From: Verrucomicrobiales bacterium
Lineage (GTDB): Bacteria; Verrucomicrobiota; Verrucomicrobiia; Verrucomicrobiales; DEV007
Length of the DNA stretch: 64,000 nt
Direction: 5' to 3'
Assembly: GCA_029213065.1 (NCBI GenBank)
Contig: JARGPH010000015.1
Location: 71,337 to 135,336 of the forward strand
The translations under genes were made by a program, and so were the position numbers. The first letter of the stretch is position 1; each line of letters opens with the position of its first letter. Below, in pieces: positions 36,022 to 45,165 of this stretch. The notes beneath the pieces were generated by a model. The model was given only the letters and a program-made list of their open reading frames with translations. It did not search any database and was not told the DNA's origin.

Positions 36022-37101
36022 TCAGAAGCCGAAGCTAAGCCCCAGCGAGAGATTCCATTGCTCTTTGGGTTGCGGACCGCTCAGATTTTGATGAACGGGA
36101 ACTCCCCCACCCAGTTCGAGATAGCAATCCTCATAAACATCCTCTTTCCAGAGATATCGAAGTGAGCCGCCAACTCCCACCTTGCACCCTCCATAGGTGC
36201 CGGGATCAGCTACCGGCGCGATACGGGCATTCACCTCCCTGTCCGCTCCGTCGAGCCCATCCCAGCATTCACCGCGGAGAAAGGCTCCCAGTTGAAGGCG
36301 CGAGCCGAGTTTCCGGTTCGCCCACAGAGTCGCTGAAAACTCATCTCCAAAACTGTAATCCCGGTCATTCTCTCCGATTCGAAGCGCACCATCAACGGTT
36401 GCCCCGAGTTGCCATTCACCCACGGGAGCGGTCAAAGTGAGCCCCGGATGCCACTCCCAGGTTCCCGAACCGATCTGCATGGCGTATGGAAGCTGAGTGT
36501 CTCTTCCTCGAGGCGTATTCCCCTTTTCATCAATACTGCCCGTGGGCGCGGTAATCCCCATCGTGAGAATCGCCGCCGTTTTTCCATGTTTGTAAATTGC
36601 ATAATTTGCCGCTACAGCGAGATCACCAAGTCCTTCCGAAGCCAAAGTAAAAGGAGCCCCCGACCGCCGAATGTGCTCAGTCGACTGATATACGTATGGT
36701 AGTGTCAGGGTGAAATCAACAAGGTTCGAGAACCGATAGTTGAGCCCGACAATGTGAGCCTCCTGCCGGATCACGGTGGGGACAACCGGATAGCGCGCAA
36801 GGACTTCCGCATTTGTTAGTTTTCTATCCCCCTCGAGGTAGCCTTCGAATCGAACTTGCTTGTATCGATACCACAGAGAGCCCGAAGAAGCGGAATCGAG
36901 CGTCTCAATCGCATCAGTGGTTGCTTTGCCCCCGGAGCTCTCACTCCCATCCGAATACGAAACGGATGAATCTACAGGAATTTCGAGGAGTTCACTCAGT
37001 GAAATATCAGCAAGATCCCCCGGTGAACGCTGCCCGAGACCTGTTCCGGGAATCAAACCCAGCACCAAAACGATCAATATGTATATTTCATGCCCCCGCA
37101 T
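36022..37101 (-). CDS. Outer-membrane beta-barrel protein with plug-type leader
   Basis: The 359-residue product has a signal peptide (about 1-23), then 'DLADISLSELLEIPVDSS', a short segment very like the leader found before the plug of TonB-dependent receptor relatives. A barrel of alternating strands follows ('GLNYRFSNLVDFTLTLPYVYQS', 'AAILTMGITAPTGS') and it ends in Phe-Gly-Phe, a good outer-membrane sorting signal. It resembles the phenol-MetA/transporter barrel group. It lies 59 bp after the YfiR gene's upstream side on the same strand, and such barrels often go with YfiR and hybrid kinases. The ligand is unknown. Confidence 0.82.
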   Translation of the reverse strand: MRGHEIYILIVLVLGLIPGTGLGQRSPGDLADISLSELLEIPVDSSVSYSDGSESSGGKATTDAIETLDSASSGSLWYRYKQVRFEGYLEGDRKLTNAEVLARYPVVPTVIRQEAHIVGLNYRFSNLVDFTLTLPYVYQSTEHIRRSGAPFTLASEGLGDLAVAANYAIYKHGKTAAILTMGITAPTGSIDEKGNTPRGRDTQLPYAMQIGSGTWEWHPGLTLTAPVGEWQLGATVDGALRIGENDRDYSFGDEFSATLWANRKLGSRLQLGAFLRGECWDGLDGADREVNARIAPVADPGTYGGCKVGVGGSLRYLWKEDVYEDCYLELGGGVPVHQNLSGPQPKEQWNLSLGLSFGF

Positions 37102-37314
37102 CTACCAAAAATATGACAGTTATAATAATTATCAAATCGTATTGAGGTGATTATTGCGCGGGATACTCCATTTCAGATCACTTGATCTTCTGCCGGGCGG
37201 GAGCGTCTTGAGCCAGTCTCCCGATTCGCCGAACTCCCCCCCCGCCACAAAGCCGTCGCGCTGAAGCTCGTCCTCCGAATCGGGACCAAACCGGGTTTCC
37301 AGCCAATTCCGTTC

Positions 37315-37629
37315 TCAGGCTGAGAACTTCAGGCCCACCACCCCGAGAATGATCAGGGAAATGCTGATGAGCCGCCCCGGATTGGCCGGCTCTCCGAGAA
37401 GAATGATCCCGAAAATGACAGTCCCGACCGCGCCAATGCCCACCCAAACGCTGTAGGCGGTTCCCATCGGGAGTGTCTTCATCGCAATCGCCATGAGCCA
37501 GACACTGGCGGCCATTGAGAGAATCGTCCAGATCGACGGCCACAACTTCGTAAACCCGTCCGTATATTTCAGGCCGATCGCCCAACCGACTTCAAACAAA
37601 CCCGCTAAAAACAACAATACCCAGGCCAT
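37315..37629 (-). CDS. sugE: SMR-family guanidinium exporter (SugE/Gdx type)
   Basis: This 104-residue protein has four membrane helices and the features of the SugE/Gdx branch of small multidrug resistance proteins: the proton/substrate Glu13 in '[19 protein letters not shown]', '[20 protein letters not shown]' and '[24 protein letters not shown]'. Gdx exchanges guanidinium for protons as an antiparallel dimer. The assignment is supported by the guanidine-II riboswitch directly upstream. The reading frame stays open for 60 more codons after its stop. Confidence 0.95.
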   Translation of the reverse strand: MAWVLLFLAGLFEVGWAIGLKYTDGFTKLWPSIWTILSMAASVWLMAIAMKTLPMGTAYSVWVGIGAVGTVIFGIILLGEPANPGRLISISLIILGVVGLKFSA

Positions 37630-37648
37630 TCTGATTAATTTTGAGGAT

Positions 37649-37698
37649 GGGGTCGTCCCCGGTAATTAAGTCAGAAACACAGGGTCGTCCCCGTGTTT
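37649..37698 (-). promoter_or_regulatory. Guanidine-II (mini-ykkC) riboswitch
   Basis: Read on the minus strand, two hairpins with identical ACGA tetraloops occur. The first (37698-37675) is a 10-bp stem with one G-U closing GGGG-ACGA-CCCT. The second (37660-37649) is GGGG-ACGA-CCCC. The linker is 14 nt. Two stem-loops with ACGR loops define the guanidine-II class, in which guanidine binding favours pairing of the two loops and usually exposes the ribosome binding site. The second hairpin ends 19 nt before the sugE ATG at 37629, the classical place. No strong Shine-Dalgarno sequence is visible. Confidence 0.92.
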
Positions 37699-37733
37699 GG
37701 TGATCGATTTTCGATCTGCTACGGTGTGACGTC

Positions 37734-37860
37734 CCGGTAGCCGTGCAACTTACACGAAGCAGGACGAAATCTACCGCTTTATTCATCCGATACCTACCGG
37801 GGAGCCGCTCAGATCGATACGGACCCGTTTCCCTCACCCCGTTTCCCTCACCCCGTTTCA
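37734..37860 (-). other. Gene-free leader upstream of the riboswitch with long inverted repeat
   Basis: This part of the groEL-sugE interval holds no gene. An inverted repeat pairs ccggtag (about 37734-37740) with ctaccgg (37794-37800), and the 14-mer gtttccctcacccc occurs twice in tandem within 37828-37857. A small perfect hairpin, gatcga-ttt-tcgatc, lies at 37702-37716 just upstream of the riboswitch. I cannot say whether these are parts of one leader RNA or unrelated. Confidence 0.35.
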
Positions 37861-37912
37861 TTGTCACTCGACAATGAAAGAGTGCGCCACCTGAGACAGC
37901 CCTGCCAACCAC

Positions 37913-37944
37913 AAAAAAAGCCGCCCTCATTTCTGAGAGCGGCT
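37913..37944 (-). terminator. Intrinsic terminator after groEL
   Basis: For minus-strand transcripts the arms agccgctctca and tgagggcggct (plus positions 37934-37944 and 37919-37929, one mismatch) close a 4-nt loop and are followed by a run of seven U (37913-37919). It lies 40 bp past the groEL stop codon and separates groESL from sugE. Confidence 0.9.
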
Positions 37945-37984
37945 TCTTTGAATTGTTTCCTGAAAGCAGGAAAGCGGTCTGATA

Positions 37985-39613
<1,629 letters not shown>

Positions 39614-39728
39614 AGTATTTTTTAGTTTTGTATTTTAGTAAATTTTCTCCTCTTTTGCCGGGGGCACCGTTGCCGGAGGCATCGAGGGTTCAACAGGGTT
39701 GGGTCAGTGACTTAACCCCGTCAGGTCG

Positions 39729-40022
39729 TTAGGAAATGATTCCGAGGATGTCGCTCTCGTTAACAAGAACGCACTCGTCGCCACCGATTTTAACTTCAGT
39801 GCCGCCATACTTGGAGATAAGCACTGTGTCGCCAACTTTGACGGAGAACTCAATGATCTCGCCTTCGTCGTTCTTTCCGTTGCCGAGGGCAACAACTTCA
39901 GCTTCCTGAGGCTTCTCCTTTGCAGTATCAGGGAGGAAGATTCCGCCTTCAGACTTCTGCTCATCGAGCTCAATTCGCTTTACGAGAACGCGTGTTCCCA
40001 GTGGGGTGATGTTACTAGCCAT
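39729..40022 (-). CDS. groS: 10-kDa co-chaperonin GroES
   Basis: This 97-residue lid of the GroEL chamber shows '[21 protein letters not shown]' (roof start and mobile loop with '[22 protein letters not shown]') and '[19 protein letters not shown]', ending '[11 protein letters not shown]'. The length matches the family. It is first in the groES-groEL pair and lies 175 bp after the dnaK stop, with a hairpin and a repeat-like stretch between. Confidence 0.98.
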   Translation of the reverse strand: MASNITPLGTRVLVKRIELDEQKSEGGIFLPDTAKEKPQEAEVVALGNGKNDEGEIIEFSVKVGDTVLISKYGGTEVKIGGDECVLVNESDILGIIS

Positions 40023-40072
40023 TGAATAGATATGGTTTGTTTTTTAGGTTTAGGTTAGGTTAAAAATAGTTG

Positions 40073-40120
40073 GCGCTGCGCGCCGTAAAAAGTGAAAAGT
40101 AAAAGGCCGGACAGGCTCTG
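40073..40120. repeat. Repeat-like intergenic element related to the one at 60640-60700
   Basis: A stretch reading cgcgccgtaaaaagtgaaa and on to aggccggacaggctctgag matches, with small changes, the element at about 60645-60700, where a GC-rich block is followed by 'gtaaaagg' words and then the cggataggct units. Here only one unit-like copy (cggacaggctctgag, 40108-40122) is present. Two copies in one window suggest a dispersed intergenic repeat in this genome. Confidence 0.5.
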
Positions 40121-40135
40121 AGTGTTGAGTTCAAA

Positions 40136-40187
40136 GGAGAAGTCGGGAGTCACCTGCTGAGGATTCTCTCTACTCCCTGCCTTCTCC
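40136..40187 (-). terminator. Long hairpin after dnaK (possible terminator)
   Basis: The arms ggagaag (40136-40142) with cttctcc (40181-40187), and gggagt (40145-40150) with actccc (40172-40177), form a 13-bp interrupted stem starting 10 bp past the dnaK stop. For minus-strand transcripts only three U follow the stem, so termination may be weak. It may serve instead to stabilise the dnaK mRNA end. Confidence 0.5.
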
Positions 40188-40197
40188 TCTCTACTGC

Positions 40198-42156
40198 TTA
40201 AGATTTCTCTTCGTCGACTTCTTCGAACTCAGCGTCGACCACATTGCCTTTCGCGGCTTTGGGCTCGTCTGAGTCTTCGTCATCAGCAGGTGCTCCTCCC
40301 GCAGCAGCGGCTGCTGCAGCGGCGGCGGCGGGATCTCCTCCGGCGGCCTGTTGAGCGGAAGCTGCGAGTTCAGAGAACTTGGCCTGGAGCGCATCCGTTG
40401 CCGATTTGATCTGCTCGGTGTCATCCGCTTTGATCGCCTCTTCAACGTTCACAACAGCACTTTCGATGTCCGCTTTCGCGTCTTCGGGAAGCTGCTCGCC
40501 GAGCTCTTCGACTTGCTTGCGAACCGTGTAAACGGCGTTGTCGGCAAGGTTACGCACTTCGATTCCCTCCATGCGCTCTTTGTCCTCCTCGGCAAATTTC
40601 TCAGCATCCTGCTTCGCTTTTTCGATTTCCTCATCGGAAAGACCGCTGGATCCTTCGATTGAGATCTTCTGCTCTTTACCACTGTCTTTATCCTTCGCGG
40701 AAACGCTGAGGATACCGTTGCGGTCGATGTCAAAAGTCACTTCGATCTGTGGCAAGCCACGAGCGGCAGGTTTGATCCCGTCGAGACGGAAGTTACCGAG
40801 CACCTTGTTGTCTGAAACAAGCTTCCGCTCACCCTGGCAAACCACGATGTCCACGGATGGCTGATTATCAGCAGCGGTCGAGAAAACCTGAGACTTCTTC
40901 GCCGGGATCGTCGTGTTACGCTCGATCATCGGAGTCGCGATTCCACCCATCGTTTCGATGGAAAGTGAAAGCGGAGTCACATCGAGGAGAACCACATCAC
41001 CGAGTGAAGGGTCTTTGGAAAGAACGCCACCCTGAATCGCCGCACCGATCGCAACCACTTCGTCAGGGTTCACCCCCTGGTGAGGATCTTTTCCTGCAAG
41101 CTTCTTGGCAGTCTCAATGACTTTAGGCATACGGGTCATACCACCGACAAGAACGAGCTCGTCGATTTCACCGGCACTGACACCAGCTTCTTTAAGACAG
41201 GCATTAACAGGACCTTTGGTGCGCTCGAAGAGATGATCCGTCATCTGCTCCAGCTGTGAACGCTTCAAGGTCTGCTGAATGTGCTTCGGTCCGCTCTGAT
41301 CAGCAGTAACGAAAGGAAGGTTAATCTCATAACTCTGTGAAGATGAGAGAGCAATCTTCGCTTTCTCCGCTTCTTCCTTAATACGCTGGAGCGCATCCGG
41401 CTGACCATTGAGGTCGATACCGCTCTCCTTTTTGAATTCTTCGACGATCCACTTGATGATCGTGTTGTCCCAGTCATCACCACCGAGCTGAGTGTCCCCG
41501 TCCGTGGCAAGCACTTCGAAGAAACCCTCGTCGATTTCGAGAACCGAGATATCAAAGGTTCCACCACCGAGGTCGTAAACCGCGATCTTCTCTTCGCCTT
41601 CTTTCTCAAGACCGTAGGCAAGCGCCGCAGCGGTTGGCTCATTCACGATACGCTTCACGTCGAGACCTGCGATTTCACCGGCCGCTTTCGTTGCGTTACG
41701 CTGTGAGTCATTAAAGTAAGCCGGGACCGTGATAACCGCTTCCGTGATGGTTTCGCCGAGCTTGGCTTCCGCGTCGGCTTTAAGTTTGCCGAGAACCATC
41801 GCAGCGATTTCCTGCGGGCTGTAGATTTTCTTTTCTCCGCCAACTTCGACCTCGATGTGAGCGTCGCCGTTTTTGGAATCAACAATCTTGTAGGGAGTGT
41901 TTTTCTCCTCTTCTGACAGCTCGCTGAATTTACGACCGATAAGACGCTTTGCTGAAAAGATCGTGTTGCTTGGATTGGTGATCGCCTGGCGTTTTGCAGC
42001 CTGACCAACAAGTCGTTCGCCGTCTTTTCCGAAGGCAACAACGGATGGAGTGGTGCGGGCACCTTCTGCATTTTCGAGAACAACTGGCTGTCCGCCTTCC
42101 ATGACAGACATACACGAATTCGTCGTTCCAAGGTCGATTCCTAAAATTTTACTCAT
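40198..42156 (-). CDS. dnaK: Chaperone DnaK (Hsp70)
   Basis: DnaK is the cytoplasmic Hsp70. The 652-residue protein has the ATPase domain (1-385: '[17 protein letters not shown]', '[22 protein letters not shown]', '[17 protein letters not shown]', '[12 protein letters not shown]'), the linker '[12 protein letters not shown]', the substrate domain and the helical lid. The tail is Ala-rich and ends in the acidic '[10 protein letters not shown]', which replaces the usual EEVD-like end. No grpE, dnaJ or hrcA gene is adjacent. The upstream region has three spaced direct repeats. Confidence 0.99.
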   Translation of the reverse strand: MSKILGIDLGTTNSCMSVMEGGQPVVLENAEGARTTPSVVAFGKDGERLVGQAAKRQAITNPSNTIFSAKRLIGRKFSELSEEEKNTPYKIVDSKNGDAHIEVEVGGEKKIYSPQEIAAMVLGKLKADAEAKLGETITEAVITVPAYFNDSQRNATKAAGEIAGLDVKRIVNEPTAAALAYGLEKEGEEKIAVYDLGGGTFDISVLEIDEGFFEVLATDGDTQLGGDDWDNTIIKWIVEEFKKESGIDLNGQPDALQRIKEEAEKAKIALSSSQSYEINLPFVTADQSGPKHIQQTLKRSQLEQMTDHLFERTKGPVNACLKEAGVSAGEIDELVLVGGMTRMPKVIETAKKLAGKDPHQGVNPDEVVAIGAAIQGGVLSKDPSLGDVVLLDVTPLSLSIETMGGIATPMIERNTTIPAKKSQVFSTAADNQPSVDIVVCQGERKLVSDNKVLGNFRLDGIKPAARGLPQIEVTFDIDRNGILSVSAKDKDSGKEQKISIEGSSGLSDEEIEKAKQDAEKFAEEDKERMEGIEVRNLADNAVYTVRKQVEELGEQLPEDAKADIESAVVNVEEAIKADDTEQIKSATDALQAKFSELAASAQQAAGGDPAAAAAAAAAAGGAPADDEDSDEPKAAKGNVVDAEFEEVDEEKS

Positions 42157-42305
42157 ACTGTTTTCCTTTCTCTAAAGTGGTTGGAGGTATTTTGGTTTGT
42201 CCGGTCTAAGCGCAATGCACGTGCCATCCGGACCCAATAACTCACAACCAATTCAAGCTTACGGACTTGCACACAAACCAATTAAGCCAACATCTCAAAA
42301 AATCG

Positions 42306-42360
42306 GCTAAAATAGTGCCAAATCGGCACAGTAGCGCCAAAATGGAGCGCCTTAGTGTCA
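42306..42360 (-). promoter_or_regulatory. Three direct repeats upstream of dnaK (candidate operator)
   Basis: The words TAGTGCCA (42313-42320), TAGCGCCA (42332-42339) and TAGTGTCA (42353-42360) lie 19 and 21 bp apart, close to two helical turns, about 160-200 bp upstream of the dnaK start. The first copy is also part of an inverted repeat, gtgcc-aaatc-ggcac. On the minus strand, TGGCAC (42320-42315) with GC 10 bp on also resembles a sigma-54 -24/-12 promoter. No CIRCE box is visible. The rest of the 369-bp gap 42157-42525 shows nothing else. Confidence 0.4.
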
Positions 42361-42525
42361 CTTTCCCTGCTATTTCGATTCAGCTGCCTTCAGGAAACAG
42401 AGGAATTCCAAATCGAACTGAATATCTCCATACCTACCACTCACCGCTGAAGAGGTAGGGACCTGCGGCCTCGCGGGTCCAGATTCCATGTCCCGCCCCG
42501 TTCGAATCGACATTCACACTGCGAT

Positions 42526-43278
42526 TTGTCTATAGCGAGCGAAGTGTTGAAAGAAGGTGGAAAATGGCTTGTCCACTTGATAGCAGAATGTGATAACGCT
42601 AGACTCCGATACGACTCCGTTCCCGCTTTCCGCCCGATGATTTCCCACTTTTTCAGCACCTTGTTTGCAAGCGGGATTCCCGAGATCACTCCGCCCGAAG
42701 GCAAACTCCTCCCCGCCATTCTCGCCGCGGGAACCAGCCCTGAAGAGGAACGAGCGCTGATCCACCTGTTGAGCCTACGATTTGAGATTGATTCGCTTTC
42801 CCTTCCCGGTTCGCCCCTACCGTTTCATCCCCGCGCGGCACTTTGGGGCGCACTTCACTTATTCCGCGCTTCCTGTTTTTTCTCATTTCGCGAGATTGTC
42901 GATGCCGAGGTCGAACGTGGGCTTTCTACTTCGCCGCTGCCGGATCCGCAGAATCCGGAATCACATTTCTCCGCCGATCTGGCTCTAAAGTACCTTCCGG
43001 ACCTCTACCAAATGGCTCTGCGCGTCAGCGAAGACGATATCCTTGTCACTCAGGTCAAACACCTCGCCAGTTCAGCCCCCCTTTCCTCGGCGGGAATCCC
43101 CGCCACTGTCGCGATCGCTTCACCGGTCCGAACGCATCCGGGGCTGGCGAACTTACTCGTCGAGCGCGCGATCAGAAGTCAGAGCCGGGAACTCCTCGAA
43201 GAGAGCCCGTTTCGGCAGATTGCGCGGGAAAAACTAGGTATCTATCCTGCTGAAATGACGCGGGGCCTTCTCTCATAA
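42526..43278 (+). CDS. First gene of MoxR/vWA/propeller operon, unknown function
   Basis: This 250-residue protein begins at TTG 42526; a later ATG at 42637 would shorten it by 37 residues. It has no signal peptide or membrane helix and looks helical. The segment 'GSPLPFHPRAALWGALHLFRAS' precedes a region rich in Leu and Glu, and it ends in an acidic/basic amphipathic helix. It stands 16 bp before the MoxR gene, so it is probably the first gene of the operon. It may be one of the numbered 'bpX' accessory families of MoxR-vWA-propeller systems, but I cannot say which. Confidence 0.72.
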   Translation: MSIASEVLKEGGKWLVHLIAECDNARLRYDSVPAFRPMISHFFSTLFASGIPEITPPEGKLLPAILAAGTSPEEERALIHLLSLRFEIDSLSLPGSPLPFHPRAALWGALHLFRASCFFSFREIVDAEVERGLSTSPLPDPQNPESHFSADLALKYLPDLYQMALRVSEDDILVTQVKHLASSAPLSSAGIPATVAIASPVRTHPGLANLLVERAIRSQSRELLEESPFRQIAREKLGIYPAEMTRGLLS

Positions 43279-43294
43279 TTTCTCTATTTTTTTC

Positions 43295-44428
43295 ATGAAC
43301 ATTGAATCCATTAAAGCTGCCGCCGAACGCCTTCGGGACGAAGTTACGGGACCGATGAAAGCATCATTCGTCGGAAAAGATGAAATCATCGACCTGCTCA
43401 GCGTCTGCGTTGCGGCGAGGGAAAACCTCTTTCTTCACGGCCCTCCCGGCACCGCTAAAAGCGCGCTCGTCCATTCATTTGCCGGAAAAATTCAGGGACG
43501 CACCTTCGATTATCTCCTCTCGCGATTCACAGAGCCGAATGAGCTTTTCGGCCCGTTTGATATCAGAAAACTACGTGAAGGAGATCTCGTCACGAACACC
43601 GAGGGCATGCTGCCGGAGGCTGACATTGTTTTCCTCGATGAATTACTCAACGCTAACAGCGCGATTCTCAACAGCCTCCTAATGGCGCTGAACGAACGGG
43701 TCTTCCGCCGAGGTCGCGAGACCCGTCAGATTCCCGCGCTGTTTTTTGTGGGAGCCAGCAACCACCTTCCCGAAGACGAAGCTCTCGGAGCACTCTTTGA
43801 CCGTTTTCTCCTCCGTGTCCGCTGCGGCCCTGTCCCCGATGAACAACTCGGCGAAGTGCTCACGGCCGGTTGGAATTTGGAAAAGGCCGCTCAAATTGAG
43901 TCGACGATGCAGGCCGACGATCTACGAACCTTTCAGAATGCGATTCGGGAAGTCGACCTTGAACCGACACGGGAAGCTTACATTGATCTCGTGAAGAAAC
44001 TTCGCCTCGCCGGCATCGAAGTTTCCGACCGTCGTGCCGTGAGGCTGCAGCGGGTCGTTGCCGCGAGCGCACTGGTTTCGGGCCGACTTGAAGCTCGAAT
44101 CTCAGACCTCTGGATTTTCCGCCACATCTGGGACCGTGAGGAGCAGGTCGAAGTAATCGAGTCCATTGTTTCGTCCGCCCTTCAGCAGGCGGAACCACAG
44201 GAAGGCGATCATGATCAGGCATTCAAGCAATCCGCCCCCGATCCTGAAGCCCTCTTACTCGGGCTCGAGCAGATCGAAGCAATGATCAATGCCGGTGAGA
44301 ACGGCCTCGCCGCAGCCGACGAACTCCGCAGCCTCAGCAGTCGCATAGAGTGGCTTCCTGACGCCCCCGGAAAAATAGCGCTCGAAACCAAACGCAACGA
44401 ATTGTGGGAGAAACTCGAACAGAATTGA
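43295..44428 (+). CDS. MoxR-family AAA+ ATPase
   Basis: This 377-residue ATPase has Walker A GPPGTAKS (residues 49-56), the MoxR segment 'FTEPNELFGPFDI', Walker B 'ADIVFLDELLNANSAILNSLLMALNER', sensor 1 'FFVGASNHLPED' and the arginine-finger region 'ALFDRFLLRVRC'. A C-terminal helical domain (about 290-377) is specific to this type and resembles RavA. MoxR proteins work as chaperone-like remodellers with a vWA partner. Its stop overlaps the TTG start of the next gene (TTGA), so the two are translated together. Confidence 0.95.
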   Translation: MNIESIKAAAERLRDEVTGPMKASFVGKDEIIDLLSVCVAARENLFLHGPPGTAKSALVHSFAGKIQGRTFDYLLSRFTEPNELFGPFDIRKLREGDLVTNTEGMLPEADIVFLDELLNANSAILNSLLMALNERVFRRGRETRQIPALFFVGASNHLPEDEALGALFDRFLLRVRCGPVPDEQLGEVLTAGWNLEKAAQIESTMQADDLRTFQNAIREVDLEPTREAYIDLVKKLRLAGIEVSDRRAVRLQRVVAASALVSGRLEARISDLWIFRHIWDREEQVEVIESIVSSALQQAEPQEGDHDQAFKQSAPDPEALLLGLEQIEAMINAGENGLAAADELRSLSSRIEWLPDAPGKIALETKRNELWEKLEQN

Positions 44429-45165
44429 GCGGCGACTTTCCCTTTCTCGTCGGGCTGTTGTCCTCGTCTGAGTGCGAAGCGCTCGCGAATCATCGCGGCC
44501 GGACCGATTGGGAAACTGCCGACGCGGGAGAAAACGGCGAGCAGCGCTGGCTGCGAATTCCCTCGCACGATGAGGAAATTTTCGCGTATCTCCCACTTCT
44601 CGGAAGATGGAGGGCCGACGCTTCTCTAAGGCTATTTAAAGAAGGCCATCGCGTTCCTGAAAACGACCTTCAGTCACTGAACTGGGAACCTCTCGCCAAA
44701 GTGCTCACGCTCCTTCCCCCGCCGCTGAATGCGCCTGCAATCCCCCCGTTTCCTATCGGCTTCGGCCTTGTGAGAAATGATGACTTTCAGGAGCCGACCG
44801 CGCTTCTCTGCTCTTGGGATTCATTGGCGGAATGGTGCGACCGGGCACTCGCGCCGAGGATCGAGTGCCTGCGCTTTGCACTTTCATCGGAGGGCACGGC
44901 CATCGTCGCGGGCGCGCCGCTCCCCGCGATTCAAGGCGCAAGTTTTTACCGCAACGGAGACCTTTGGGTTCCGACAGGATTCAAATTGCCCGACTTTACC
45001 TGGCCTGAACTGGTAGAGGAAGCTCTCGACCTGCAGGACGGAGAAACCGCTCTCATTTTGGAAAACGGCGACTTCGATGTGATCGCTTCCGCCCATTGGA
45101 TCAATGCAACGCGGGCTACGATTCGCCTCAATGCGAAAGACAGCCAAGAGGAGGGCTCGCTATGA
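44425..45165 (+). CDS. bpX-type accessory protein of the MoxR/vWA/propeller system
   Basis: The start is TTG 44425 within the MoxR stop (TTGA), giving 246 residues; a GTG-led frame from 44404 would overlap MoxR more. The protein is acidic, soluble and Trp-rich. The C-terminal part, 'NGDLWVPTGFKLPDFTWPELV' (about 180-200) followed by 'DGETALILENGDFDVIASAHWINATRATIRL', has the look of the bpX2-type domain as I recall it. The family number is uncertain. It overlaps the next gene by four bases (ATGA) with a strong ribosome binding site gaggaggg before that start. Confidence 0.8.
   Translation: MSGDFPFLVGLLSSSECEALANHRGRTDWETADAGENGEQRWLRIPSHDEEIFAYLPLLGRWRADASLRLFKEGHRVPENDLQSLNWEPLAKVLTLLPPPLNAPAIPPFPIGFGLVRNDDFQEPTALLCSWDSLAEWCDRALAPRIECLRFALSSEGTAIVAGAPLPAIQGASFYRNGDLWVPTGFKLPDFTWPELVEEALDLQDGETALILENGDFDVIASAHWINATRATIRLNAKDSQEEGSL

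Noticed and set aside
42306..42320. Sigma-54 promoter for dnaK
   Set aside because: TGGCAC and a correctly spaced GC are present, but the -12 box is TAGC rather than TTGC, and a single match is weak; noted only within the repeat entry.
40023..42525. CIRCE element (HrcA operator) for dnaK or groES
   Set aside because: I looked for TTAGCACTC with GAGTGCTAA nine bases apart in both upstream regions and found none.
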